A program made the translations under genes and the position numbers. A stretch of DNA of 64,000 nucleotides, taken from Alkalicoccus luteus. Lineage in GTDB: Bacteria; Bacillota; Bacilli; Bacillales; Salisediminibacteriaceae. Under the pieces are notes generated by a model. That model saw only the letters and a list, made by a program, of their open reading frames with translations. It made no database searches and was not told where the DNA came from. Below are positions 25,909 to 34,151 of the stretch, one piece after another; position 1 is the first letter of the stretch; every line of letters begins with the position of its first letter. Location: NCBI GenBank assembly GCA_052061695.1, contig JBPZEY010000012.1. The stretch is one strand, 5' to 3'.

Positions 25909-25943
25909 AAAAAAGGCGGTCGAACTGCTCGACGGCCTTTTTC
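25909..25943 (+). terminator. terminator of the aro-trp supraoperon
   Basis: AAAAAGGCGGTCGA pairs with TCGACGGCCTTTTT with one mismatch; the right arm runs into T. Confidence 0.85.
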
Positions 25944-25972
25944 TGTCTGCTTTTGAACGGAGGAGGATCACC

Positions 25973-27262
25973 ATGAATGAAGAACTCCGGAATATTATTA
26001 CCCGGATTGAAAATGGAGAACATGAAGAAGCTTTAACGGATCTGGAACAACTGACGGTAAAAGCAGATGATGAAACGAAACGGACTGCAGCTGAACTATA
26101 TTTTGAGCTGGGGCTCGTCGACCGCTCACTGCCGATTATCGAAGAGCTGCTGTTTAAGTATCCAGAGAATGGAGAACTTTTTGCCTTTGCATCAGAGTGC
26201 TACATGGAGCTGGGGCGAGAACAGGAAGCATTGGATATGCTGAATGAGATTGACAGCTCAGATAAAGCATATCTGCAGGCGCGACTGCTTCTGGCAGATT
26301 TGTATGAAAGCCAGGGGCTGGAGGAAGTGGCGGAACAGAAGCTGCTGGAGGCGAAGGAAGTGATGCCGGAAGAACCGCTTCTGCAGCTGGGACTTGGAGA
26401 GTTTTATTTAAACCGCGGCGACTATCAGCAGGCTGTTTCCTGGTTTAGGAAAGCCGTATTAGGCGGCAAGCTTCCTGAAGACCTTCCTATTAATCCGCAT
26501 GTCCGTCTGGCTGAAGCGTACAGTGCAGCTGGACAGTTTGAAGAAGCGGTTGATCACTATAAGTCAGGGATGGAAAAGGACGAGACCCCCGACGGCCTGT
26601 TCGGGCTTGGCGTCACGTCTCTTCAGCTTGAGCGCTATACGGAAGCTGCAGATGCGCTGGAAAAGCTGATTGAACAGGATCCCGATTATACGACGGCCTA
26701 CAGCGTGCTCGGCAGAGTCTATATAGCGGTTAAGAAATGGGATGAGGCAGCTGACATTTTAAAGCAGGGCATAGCCCGTGACGAATATAATGAGGAGCTT
26801 TATTTACAAATGGCGAGACTGCAGTTGTCCAGAGGGGAAGAAACAGAAGGGCGAAGCTTTTTATCCCGTGTTATTGCCATGAATCCGTCTAATGTTTCGG
26901 CTGTAAAAGAAGCCCTGTATTTGTATGAGGAGCGCGGAGATTTTGAAGAAGTGCTCGATCTGATCCGGTTTCTGGATGAATACAACGAATTCGATCCGCT
27001 TTATGAATGGTTTCGGGCTAAGGCGCTGTTTGAAGAAGATGATGTATCCGGAGCTGCACAGGCAGTGGATGCGGCCTTCTCAGATGGTTTGGGTCAAGAC
27101 GACAGCTTGATGCTTGAAGAAGCAGCAGACATATATTTCGCAGCGGGAAGAGCAGAAAAAGCTGTTGCTGCGCTTAAAGCGGCGCTTCAGGCTGATCCGG
27201 ACAGACTCGATTTGGAAACAAAAATAGAGGACATGGAAGAACGTCTTCGATCTGACAGGTAG
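25973..27262 (+). CDS. ypiA: tetratricopeptide-repeat protein YpiA
   Basis: A 429-residue soluble, acidic protein made almost wholly of TPR helices. Repeats are recognisable from about residue 10 to the end, for example AEAYSAAGQFEEAVDHYKSGMEKD, FGLGVTSLQLERYTEAADALEKLIEQDPDY and YFAAGRAEKAVAALKAALQADPD. There is no signal peptide or membrane segment, so it probably acts as a cytoplasmic protein-binding scaffold. Specific function is unknown. The name comes from its conserved place after aroA and before ypiB. AACGGAGGAGGAT precedes the ATG. Confidence 0.88.
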   Translation: MNEELRNIITRIENGEHEEALTDLEQLTVKADDETKRTAAELYFELGLVDRSLPIIEELLFKYPENGELFAFASECYMELGREQEALDMLNEIDSSDKAYLQARLLLADLYESQGLEEVAEQKLLEAKEVMPEEPLLQLGLGEFYLNRGDYQQAVSWFRKAVLGGKLPEDLPINPHVRLAEAYSAAGQFEEAVDHYKSGMEKDETPDGLFGLGVTSLQLERYTEAADALEKLIEQDPDYTTAYSVLGRVYIAVKKWDEAADILKQGIARDEYNEELYLQMARLQLSRGEETEGRSFLSRVIAMNPSNVSAVKEALYLYEERGDFEEVLDLIRFLDEYNEFDPLYEWFRAKALFEEDDVSGAAQAVDAAFSDGLGQDDSLMLEEAADIYFAAGRAEKAVAALKAALQADPDRLDLETKIEDMEERLRSDR

Positions 27263-27326
27263 TGTATGCTGGATCGCGGTTTGAACGAGAATGACGAACC
27301 TTTTCACGAACCTCAGTCAAAAATTT

Positions 27327-27355
27327 TTGCAGGAATTTCAATGCCGCTGTAGAAT
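27327..27355 (+). promoter_or_regulatory. sigma-A promoter before ypiB
   Basis: -35 TTGCAG (27327-27332), 17-base spacer, -10 TAGAAT (27350-27355), 47 bases before the start codon. Confidence 0.65.
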
Positions 27356-27401
27356 AAGTACTATAAGCTGACAGCGCTTACGCCCGAAGGAGGGAGATGC
27401 A

Positions 27402-27950
27402 GTGGCTTCCATTTCTGTATTGGAAAAAAAGGACTTTTTAAAGTGGTTTTTAGATAAGTATCAGCTGAAGCGGAGAGAGTGTGCCTGGCTCCTGAACTTT
27501 TTGATGAGTGATGACGTTTTGATGGAAAGGGTTCACTTCGTCGAGAAAGCCGAATTTTGTCCGAAGGCGCTTATGATTTCTGCTAATGACGTAGACCAGG
27601 TGCCCTTTGCTTTCCATAAAAATCAGCACGTTACGATGGACGCTGAGAAGTCATTTCACGATATCCGGCTGAACCGCAGCGAAGAGATTTTCATTCAGCT
27701 TAATTTTCAGGAGAAGCAGCTCGTTCCTGAGTATGCCGCCGTACTGGAAGAAAATCCGTACCTGCCGGATAATAAGGAAGAAGATGCTGTCACATCGCTT
27801 CTCGCGGAGATTGTGTTGGACCAGTCGCTCAGAACGCAGGAGATTGGACGTTTAGAAATGGATATTGACCGGGCTCTATCTGAAGGAGACCGTGAACAGT
27901 TTGAACGATTGTCAAAAAAATATGCTGAATTAAAGGCCCTTGAAAGCTAA
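27402..27950 (+). CDS. ypiB: UPF0302 / IDEAL-domain protein YpiB
   Basis: A 182-residue cytoplasmic protein. The first part is the UPF0302 domain (LEKKDFLKWFLDKYQLKRRE and LNFLMSDDVLMERVHFVE-type sequence). The last 40 residues form a charged helix with the IDEAL-like motif SLLAEIVLDQSLRTQEIGRLEMDIDRALSEGD. Biochemical function is unknown. The start is GTG at 27402 behind GAAGGAGGGAGAT. A terminator overlaps its stop codon. Its place between ypiA and ypiF is conserved in Bacillus. Confidence 0.88.
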   Translation: MASISVLEKKDFLKWFLDKYQLKRRECAWLLNFLMSDDVLMERVHFVEKAEFCPKALMISANDVDQVPFAFHKNQHVTMDAEKSFHDIRLNRSEEIFIQLNFQEKQLVPEYAAVLEENPYLPDNKEEDAVTSLLAEIVLDQSLRTQEIGRLEMDIDRALSEGDREQFERLSKKYAELKALES

Positions 27951-27962
27951 GGGCCTTTATTC
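27932..27962 (+). terminator. terminator overlapping the ypiB stop
   Basis: AAAGGCCCT (27932-27940) pairs with AGGGCCTTT (27950-27958), followed by ATTC. The T tail is short. Confidence 0.7.
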
Positions 27963-28375
27963 AGGGCATAAATCATATGATGTAATTAAGAAGAGGGAAG
28001 AAACAAAGGCCTGTAACCCCTCGGAAAGGACCGTCACGACGTTTTTTTCGAAGTACAGCTAGCCATCCTCAAAACGAGCGTTACGCATTTGGCGTCCGCG
28101 GCGAAGCAATCATATCCTTATTTATATAAGAGGTGTTACATAAGTTAGGGACAGTGAGCCGTCTCATCCGAGCTGACAGCTGCCGAAAACGGGGAACTCG
28201 GGACCTGGAAGATCAAGATGAGGTGAAGGTCTGGCATACAGCGGAAGAGACAGCCGAATTCGCCTCCTCTGGAAAGCGGGTGTCCGCAGACCAAGGCGGA
28301 AACCAAGATAGTTATTCATAAAGACGTTACCAACACTTGGAGTAACTAAAACAAAGCGAAAGGAAGGGTTCACTC
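27951..28375 (+). other. 425-bp intergenic stretch between ypiB and ypiF
   Basis: No gene is seen. The short frames on either strand lack ribosome sites. A T7 run stands at about 28041-28047 behind a weak hairpin-like sequence, and the dispersed repeat copy B occupies 28220-28290. Confidence 0.55.
28220..28290 (+). repeat. dispersed intergenic repeat, copy B
   Basis: Matches 11650-11720 in the opposite orientation over 71 bases. The best-kept part is AAAGCGGGTGTCCGCAGA at 28273-28290, against AAAGCGAGTGTCGGCAGA in copy A. Confidence 0.55.
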
Positions 28376-28852
28376 ATGAAATGGATTGGAAAGGACATGG
28401 ATACATACAGGCAGGCTGCTGAATATATCGATACGGCGGTGATTCCATTGATTCCGGCAGCGCCGGGGAAAAAAATGAAAGATGCTGTGACCATGGCCGA
28501 GTTCACCGACTATTTAGCCGAATACGTTGAACAACAGTACACCGGCAGAGTATTTCTGCTCCCGCCGTTTACGTACCTGATGTCTGAGCCAGTGGCAGAC
28601 CGTACAGAGCGGCTGCTAGGATGGCAGGAGGCATTCAGTAAAGAAGGATTCGCTCATTTTCTGTATTTGACAGCAGATATGGAGTGGCGGGCAGCTGATA
28701 CGCAGGGAAAAGGGGAAATGGTGTGGGTGCCGTCTTTTCCGCTTAAAGGAATGGACGGCAGGGATAAGCTTAAGTCTATTGAGCAGCAAGCCCAGCAGAT
28801 CATCCCAATTATGACAGATAAATGGGCGTCAGCAGGAAGAAATAACAGCTAA
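28376..28852 (+). CDS. ypiF: DUF2487 protein YpiF
   Basis: A 158-residue cytoplasmic protein of unknown function. It opens with MKWIGKDMDTYRQAAEYIDTAVIPLIP, the typical N-terminus of the YpiF family as I remember it, and includes the aromatic segment FLLPPFTYLM. It has no membrane segment or catalytic motif. GAAAGGAAGGGT precedes the ATG. It lies between ypiB and qcrA, its normal place in Bacillus, and may be linked to the assembly or use of the bc complex, although nothing in the sequence proves that. Confidence 0.82.
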   Translation: MKWIGKDMDTYRQAAEYIDTAVIPLIPAAPGKKMKDAVTMAEFTDYLAEYVEQQYTGRVFLLPPFTYLMSEPVADRTERLLGWQEAFSKEGFAHFLYLTADMEWRAADTQGKGEMVWVPSFPLKGMDGRDKLKSIEQQAQQIIPIMTDKWASAGRNNS

Positions 28853-28962
28853 CGCTAGCTGATGACCGCATGATCAACAGGCTCGAAAAAGCCTTTACAG
28901 CTCAAGAAGTCCAAAGCGCTTTCATACAATATTATTCTTGTAAAATGAATCCATTGATTTTA

Positions 28963-28992
28963 TTGACACAGCTTAATCCAATAAGCTATGAT
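28963..28992 (+). promoter_or_regulatory. sigma-A promoter before qcrABC
   Basis: Perfect -35 TTGACA (28963-28968), 18-base spacer, -10 TATGAT (28987-28992), 65 bases before the qcrA start. Confidence 0.8.
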
Positions 28993-29056
28993 TGGTATGT
29001 CTTAGTATGATTTTTTATAAAAGTGTGTGTAGAAACGGAAGTGAGGAGGGAAGGTT

Positions 29057-29560
29057 GTGAGCGAGAAGAACCACAGAGTCTCTAGACGCCAGTTCCTTAC
29101 CTACACGCTTACAGGTGTAGGCGGTTTCATGGCAGCAGGAATGCTCGCTCCCATGGTGAGAATGGCCCTGGATCCAGCACTCGAAGCAGCGGGTGATTCA
29201 GAGTTTGTTTCTGTCGGCCTCAGCGAAGATGAAGTGACCGAAGAGCCACAGCGTGTTGACTTTAACGTAGAGCTTGATGACGGCTGGTATACGTCGGAAC
29301 AAAGCCGATCGGCATGGGTGCTCCGGTACGAAGACGAGATTCTTGCGCTGTCACCAATCTGTACCCATTTAGGTTGTACAGTAAACTGGGGCACGAACGA
29401 AGACAATCCGGAAGAATTCTTCTGCCCATGTCATTTTGGACGGTTTGAACGGGATGGTACGAACATTCCGGGGACACCTCCTACAAGACCGCTTGACGTG
29501 TATGATGTAGAAGTTCGGGACGGAATGATTTATTTAGGTCAGATTAATCAGCGTGGTTAA
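29057..29560 (+). CDS. qcrA: menaquinol-cytochrome c reductase Rieske subunit
   Basis: QcrA is the 2Fe-2S subunit of the menaquinol:cytochrome c oxidoreductase. The 167-residue protein begins with a twin-arginine-type signal anchor (SRRQFLTYTLTGVGG) and a hydrophobic segment to about residue 38. The Rieske cluster motifs CTHLGC (near residue 103) and CPCHFG (near residue 123) follow. The start is GTG at 29057 behind GTGAGGAGGGAAG. qcrB and qcrC follow with short gaps, giving the complete three-gene operon. The promoter is at 28963-28992. Confidence 0.97.
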   Translation: MSEKNHRVSRRQFLTYTLTGVGGFMAAGMLAPMVRMALDPALEAAGDSEFVSVGLSEDEVTEEPQRVDFNVELDDGWYTSEQSRSAWVLRYEDEILALSPICTHLGCTVNWGTNEDNPEEFFCPCHFGRFERDGTNIPGTPPTRPLDVYDVEVRDGMIYLGQINQRG

Positions 29561-29576
29561 ATAAGGGGGGCCAGCT

Positions 29577-30248
29577 ATGTTACAGAAAGTGTACGACTGG
29601 GTGGATGAACGGCTCGATATTACCCCTCTATGGCGCGATATTGCGGACCACGAGGTGCCTGAGCACGTTAATCCGGCCCATCATTTCTCAGCTTTTGTCT
29701 ACTGCTTCGGCGGTTTGACGTTTTTTGTTGTCGTCATCCAGATCTTATCTGGAATGTTCCTGACGATGTATTATGTACCTGATATTATTCATGCATATGA
29801 ATCTGTTTATTACTTACAAAACGAAGTTACCCACGGTATGATCGTCCGGGGTATGCATCACTGGGGTGCCAGTTTGGTTATCGTCATGATGTTCCTGCAT
29901 ACATTGCGGGTATTCTTTACCGGCTCTTATAAGAAGCCGCGTGAATTGAACTGGGTTGTCGGAGTGCTTCTGTTCTTCGTCATTCTCGGTCTAGGTTTCA
30001 CAGGATACCTGCTGCCATGGGATATGAAGGCTTACTTTGCAACAGTAGTTGGACTCGAAATCGCGGAGGCAGCACCTTTTGTCGGTGAATTTGCCAGGGT
30101 ACTGCTTGCCGGCGGTGACATCATCGGTGCGCAGACTCTCGCTCGATTCTTTGCGATTCATGTCTTCTTCCTTCCGGGAGCACTGCTCGGTCTGCTTGGG
30201 GCCCACTTCTTTATGATCCGTAAGCAGGGTATTTCCGGACCATTGTAA
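29577..30248 (+). CDS. qcrB: menaquinol-cytochrome c reductase cytochrome b subunit
   Basis: QcrB is the cytochrome b6-type subunit holding the two b hemes. At 223 residues it corresponds to the four-helix N-terminal part of mitochondrial cytochrome b. Heme-ligand histidines are seen in RGMHHWGASLVIVMMFLHTLRVFFTG (second helix) and in FAIHVFFLPGALLGLLGAHFFMI (fourth helix). The segment GLGFTGYLLPWDMKAYFATVVG precedes the latter. The start is preceded by AAGGGGGGC. Confidence 0.97.
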   Translation: MLQKVYDWVDERLDITPLWRDIADHEVPEHVNPAHHFSAFVYCFGGLTFFVVVIQILSGMFLTMYYVPDIIHAYESVYYLQNEVTHGMIVRGMHHWGASLVIVMMFLHTLRVFFTGSYKKPRELNWVVGVLLFFVILGLGFTGYLLPWDMKAYFATVVGLEIAEAAPFVGEFARVLLAGGDIIGAQTLARFFAIHVFFLPGALLGLLGAHFFMIRKQGISGPL

Positions 30249-30272
30249 AAACAAAGATGAGGAGGGGACAAT

Positions 30273-31145
30273 ATGCATCGCGGAAAAGGGATGAAGTTTG
30301 TAGGCGACTCTCGAGTGCCTGCAGAACGTAAACCTAATATACCGAAGGATTACTCAGAATATCCGGGGAAAACAGAAGCCTTTTGGCCGAACTTCCTTCT
30401 GCGTGAGTGGATGGTCGGTGCCGTTTTCCTGATTGGCTTTCTCGTTCTGACGGTTGCCCATCCGGCTCCGCTTGAAGCGATTGCTGATCCGACGGAAACT
30501 GGCTATGTTCCTCTGCCGGACTGGTACTTCCTGTTCCTGTATCAGCTTCTGAAATATGAATTTGCTGCAGGACCGTACACGGTAATGGGAGCAGTTGTTA
30601 TTCCAGGCGTCGCGTTTGGGGCACTGCTTCTCGCGCCATGGTTGGACGGCGGAAAAGAGCGCCGCTTCTATAAGCGTCCAATTGGTACTGGACTTATGAT
30701 TTTAGGTGTTATTTCAATCATTTTCCTAACTTGGGAGTCTGTTGACCAGCACGACTGGGAAGCTGCAGAACAGCAGGGGCAGATTCAGGAGGACATGGAA
30801 ATTGACGAATCGGCTGCCGGTTATGAGATTTATCAGACTCAGGACTCCTGTATCGGCTGTCACGGCGGGGATATGATGGGCGGCGCTGCCGGACCTAATA
30901 TTTTCGAAAGTGACTATGATACGGATGAAGTAATCGACATCATTCAAAATGGTATTGGCGAAATGCCTGGCGATCAGTTCGAAGGCTCTGACGAAGAGCT
31001 TGAGACACTTGCTGCATTTATCGCAAATGACGGCCAGGATCCGGATAACGGTGACGGCGGCGATGATGAAGGTGACGATGAAGAAGATGAAGAAAATAGC
31101 GACGGCGAAGAGAATGAAGATGCCGGAGATAATGAAGAAGAATAA
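30273..31145 (+). CDS. qcrC: menaquinol-cytochrome c reductase cytochrome b/c subunit with acidic tail
   Basis: QcrC fuses the subunit-IV-like part of cytochrome b to a cytochrome c domain, the usual design in Bacillus. The first 170 residues hold three membrane helices and PDWYFLFLYQLLKYEF. The c-type heme site is CIGCH at about residues 193-197, with the methionine ligand probably in GEMPGDQFEG. After AAFIANDGQDPD the protein ends with about 40 residues that are almost only Asp, Glu, Gly and Asn. This tail is outside the membrane and is not part of the family core. It fits adaptation to high salt or high pH. Confidence 0.95.
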   Translation: MHRGKGMKFVGDSRVPAERKPNIPKDYSEYPGKTEAFWPNFLLREWMVGAVFLIGFLVLTVAHPAPLEAIADPTETGYVPLPDWYFLFLYQLLKYEFAAGPYTVMGAVVIPGVAFGALLLAPWLDGGKERRFYKRPIGTGLMILGVISIIFLTWESVDQHDWEAAEQQGQIQEDMEIDESAAGYEIYQTQDSCIGCHGGDMMGGAAGPNIFESDYDTDEVIDIIQNGIGEMPGDQFEGSDEELETLAAFIANDGQDPDNGDGGDDEGDDEEDEENSDGEENEDAGDNEEE

Positions 31146-31151
31146 GTAAGA

Positions 31152-31189
31152 AAATGCCGGTGATAGTGTGTGTCACCGGCATTTTTCTA
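31152..31189 (+). terminator. terminator after qcrC
   Basis: Twelve-base arms AAATGCCGGTGA (31152-31163) and TCACCGGCATTT (31173-31184), followed by T. Confidence 0.9.
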
Positions 31190-31360
31190 TGTTTTTCTGT
31201 TAGTCAATAAAATGATTTTACTTGAAATGAGAGGAACGTCAAGTTTCTAAGCTGATTCGCAAGGTTAGTGATCGTGTTTGCAGTACATACATCCTGCAGC
31301 GGCTCGGGCATGCGTTCTGACAAGAAGGCGCTTTGCGCTTTTGTTCGTGGAGGCTGATCT

Positions 31361-31969
31361 ATGGTGAAGGAATACTTATTTTACATATTGAAAGATCGTC
31401 GCTTTCTATGGGCGCTGTTTATCGTGAACCTTCTGGGAACGATCTATGGTTATATTTGGTATGAGGCGCAGCTGATGCAGACACCGTGGTATTTTCTGCC
31501 GTTCGTTCCAGACAGCCCTACAGCAAGCCTCTTTTTCACAATTGTGCTTGGTTGTTATCTCGCTGGCAGACAGTGGCCGTTGATGGAAGCACTGGCGGCG
31601 GTCACTCTGATTAAGTACGGGGTGTGGGCGGTTGTCATGAATTTGGCTGCCGGAGCAGCTGGAGATTCACTGAACATTTTACACTGGATGCTTGTATTCT
31701 CACATGCCGGAATGGCGCTTCAGGCTATTTTATATTTACCGTTTTATAAGATTAAACCGATTCACCTTATTTTAACCGGTGTGTGGACTGTCCATAATGA
31801 TATGATCGATTATGTATTTGGCATGCATCCATGGATTTCTGCATCTCTGCAGCCTTATTCAGCTCAAATTGGATTTTTCACGTTTTGGCTTGGGCTTCTA
31901 GCGATCGTGCTTGTATTTTTTGGGGCCAATCAGAGCAGAAGTTTTGACTTTCATCTGAAGTCTGACTAA
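31361..31969 (+). CDS. ypjA: DUF1405 membrane protein YpjA
   Basis: A 202-residue integral membrane protein with about six hydrophobic segments. Typical sequence includes the opening MVKEYLFYILKDRRFLW, GTIYGYIWYEAQL, LPFVPDSPTASLFF and the C-terminal HNDMIDYVFG. Function is unknown. Identification is by its place directly after qcrC and by length. The ribosome site is weak (TGGAGGCTGATCT). In B. subtilis ypjB, a sporulation gene, would follow, but a YugP-like peptidase gene is found instead. Confidence 0.85.
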   Translation: MVKEYLFYILKDRRFLWALFIVNLLGTIYGYIWYEAQLMQTPWYFLPFVPDSPTASLFFTIVLGCYLAGRQWPLMEALAAVTLIKYGVWAVVMNLAAGAAGDSLNILHWMLVFSHAGMALQAILYLPFYKIKPIHLILTGVWTVHNDMIDYVFGMHPWISASLQPYSAQIGFFTFWLGLLAIVLVFFGANQSRSFDFHLKSD

Positions 31970-32007
31970 AATTAACCTTAGATATTATGTGAGGAGGGGG
32001 TTCATTC

Positions 32008-32697
32008 ATGTTCGGATCAATGACGATGTTCCTGCTATATTTTGCAGCATTGATTGCGATTCCGCTTTGGGCGAATTCCAGAGTGAAGAGTGCCTATAAA
32101 AAATATTCACAAGTACCTGCTTCGTCTGGCATGACAGGTGCTGAGACGGCAAGAAAGATACTTGACGACAACGGTTTGTTTGATGTAACAGTGGAACCCG
32201 TTAAAGGGAAGCTTACCGACCATTACGATCCACGTACAAAAACAGTCCGGCTGTCAGAACAAAATTATTTTAAAAACTCCGTAGCCGGTGCGGCTGTAGC
32301 AGCACACGAGGTCGGCCATGCGATTCAGGACGCGGAGTCTTATTCGTTTTTGAAATTCCGGTCAGCCCTCGTACCGGTAGCAAGCTTTGGTTCAAACAGT
32401 GCGATCTTTTTCATCATTGGAGGCATGCTGCTCCAGTTCAGCGAGCTGATGCTGGCCGGGATCGTTTTAATGTCATTTGCGGTTTTATTTCAGCTTGTCA
32501 CATTGCCAGTTGAATTTAATGCTTCTTCAAGAGCAATGAATCAGATCGTTTCAAGCGGAATTATCCGCAATGATGAAGAGCGCGAAACGAAAAAAGTGCT
32601 CAACGCAGCTGCACTCACTTATGTAGCTGGTGCACTCGTTGTCGTTCTCGAGCTGCTCCGCTTTGTTTACATGTATATACTCATGAACAATGATTAA
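32008..32697 (+). CDS. yugP: YugP-like zinc metallopeptidase
   Basis: A 229-residue membrane-bound protein of the neutral zinc metallopeptidase family (B. subtilis YugP). The zinc signature HEVGH is at residues 100-104, within AAVAAHEVGHAIQDAESY. One hydrophobic helix lies at the N-terminus and two or three follow the zinc site. Conserved sequence includes DHYDPRTKTVRLSE and LPVEFNASSRAM. The substrate is unknown. ATGTGAGGAGGGGG precedes the start. In B. subtilis yugP is elsewhere on the chromosome, so its place after ypjA is unusual relative to that genome. Confidence 0.88.
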   Translation: MFGSMTMFLLYFAALIAIPLWANSRVKSAYKKYSQVPASSGMTGAETARKILDDNGLFDVTVEPVKGKLTDHYDPRTKTVRLSEQNYFKNSVAGAAVAAHEVGHAIQDAESYSFLKFRSALVPVASFGSNSAIFFIIGGMLLQFSELMLAGIVLMSFAVLFQLVTLPVEFNASSRAMNQIVSSGIIRNDEERETKKVLNAAALTYVAGALVVVLELLRFVYMYILMNND

Positions 32698-33188
32698 CTG
32701 ATTATCACGGAAGCAGAGTTAAAAACGTAAGCAAAGGAGGGACTCTTCGCTGGAAGAGTCCCTCCTTTCATCGTAGTGGTAAAGTCTTTATTCGTGCATG
32801 CCTTCGTATCTGCTGGCAATCACTTTAGAGAAAAAGAACTCGCCGCCGGATCTTCGCTTCGTATTGAGCTTCCAGCAGGCGTGGCCCTCCGATAATGGCA
32901 GCTTACGGGATCGTAGACTGTTCTTATTTGAACAGGCCTAGCAGTATAAAGGTGTTTTTCCGCGGTGCTGTTGAAAAGCGTTCGCACAAGCAGAGCCGGA
33001 TCTAACGACGTCGATTGAACAGAACGGCTTTGTCGACAGCCAAACAGGAGGGGCTGATCCAACAGAGAATCCAGCCCTGCTGGTCAGCATCGCGAATTAT
33101 AAAAATATCATCATCGCTTTTTCACTTTGGCTGGGTTTTCCATCCAGCCGGAGAAGAGCTGTAGCTTAAGTGTGAACGGCTCTTTTTG
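32698..33188 (+). other. 491-bp intergenic stretch between yugP and ypjC
   Basis: No gene is seen. It has a strong hairpin at 32733-32768 and a stretch (about 32835-32900) that weakly resembles the dispersed repeat (CGCCGGATCTTCGC-like sequence). A smaller dyad, AGAGCTGT with ACGGCTCTTTTT, lies at about 33153-33188 and reads as a terminator on the plus strand. ypjB, expected here from B. subtilis, is absent. Confidence 0.55.
32733..32768 (+). terminator. terminator after yugP
   Basis: Perfect 15-base arms AAAGGAGGGACTCTT (32733-32747) and AAGAGTCCCTCCTTT (32754-32768). The T tail is only three bases, so it may work in both directions weakly. Confidence 0.75.
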
Positions 33189-34064
33189 CTACGAGATGTC
33201 TATCGGCCGCTTTTTCTCATCGAGCGTAAACCCTTCGCCCATTACATCCTGAACATCCTGCATCGTGACGAATGCGTGTGGGTCGGTGCGGGCAATTAAG
33301 TTTTTGAGACGTACCATCTCATTGCGGCCGACGACGCAGTAAAGAACTTCTCGAGCGTCGCCAGTAAAGGAGCCTTTTCCTTGCAGGAGCGTTGCACCGC
33401 GGTCCATTTCCTTTGAAATGGCTGCGGCAATTTCCGGTACTTTGCTGCTGATGATCATAGCTGCTTTTCCTGAATACGCACCCTGCTGAATGAAGTCGAT
33501 CACTTTAGCAGCAACAAAAACGGCTACCAGCGTATACATCGCTTCGCGGTAGTTTAAATAAACAAGCGATGTGGTGATCACAGCAGCATCAAAGACGAAC
33601 ATCGTCCGGCCCATGCTCCAGCCGTAATACTTGAAGCCGAGCTTGGCAATAATGTCGACCCCGCCAGTGGTTCCGCCGAATCGAAAGACGATTCCCAACC
33701 CGACTCCAATAAATACACCTGCGAATAACGCTGCAAGTGTCATATCATCCTGAAGCGGAATCGACATCATCGGGTATGCCTGAAACAGCCATAAAAACAG
33801 CGACAGGGCAAAGGTGCCGATTAGCGTATACATGAAGGCATTCCGGCCAAGCACTTTCCACCCTAATAGAAACAGTGGAATGTTTAAAAGCAGATTGGAG
33901 TATGCAGGGTTGAAATCAAATACGAAAAACAAAATAAGCGTAATACCGGTAAAACCACCATCAGCAAGATTGTTTTCCATGTTAAAATAGACGAGTCCGA
34001 AAGATAAAATAGCAGTACCAAGTAAAATAAAAAAGATGTTTTTGATATGCACTCTGGCAATCAC
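33189..34064 (-). CDS. ypjC: YitT/DUF2179 family membrane protein YpjC
   Basis: A 291-residue membrane protein of the YitT family. The N-terminal two thirds hold five or six membrane helices with GGFTGITLIL and the conserved FGGTTGGVDIIAKL. The C-terminal DUF2179 domain starts near residue 205 and includes MDRGATLLQGKGSFTG and LIARTDPHAFVTMQDVQDVMGEGF. Transport or signalling roles have been suggested for the family, but no substrate is known. The start is GTG (minus strand, 34064) behind GGAGGTGATTG. It is the only minus-strand gene in this part, divergent from ypjD. Confidence 0.85.
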   Translation of the reverse strand: MIARVHIKNIFFILLGTAILSFGLVYFNMENNLADGGFTGITLILFFVFDFNPAYSNLLLNIPLFLLGWKVLGRNAFMYTLIGTFALSLFLWLFQAYPMMSIPLQDDMTLAALFAGVFIGVGLGIVFRFGGTTGGVDIIAKLGFKYYGWSMGRTMFVFDAAVITTSLVYLNYREAMYTLVAVFVAAKVIDFIQQGAYSGKAAMIISSKVPEIAAAISKEMDRGATLLQGKGSFTGDAREVLYCVVGRNEMVRLKNLIARTDPHAFVTMQDVQDVMGEGFTLDEKKRPIDIS

Positions 34065-34151
34065 TTACAATCACCTCCGCCGCCGTTAATTATATGACAG
34101 TTGCGGACGGCTGGCAATCTGATTTCGAGTTTAATGAAAGGCGTGTTAAAA

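Noticed and set aside
28133..28321. 62-codon frame on the plus strand before ypiF
   Set aside because: Covers repeat copy B, has no ribosome site, and gives a charged nonsense-like product.
31949..32007. T-box or riboswitch before yugP or ypjA
   Set aside because: The gaps are too short or unstructured; no T-box core (TGGN bulge region) or known aptamer could be seen.
32820..33062. 80-codon frame on the minus strand after yugP
   Set aside because: No ribosome site; the composition is unlike the neighbours (Ser/Arg/Pro-rich), and no homologue is suggested. Treated as non-coding.
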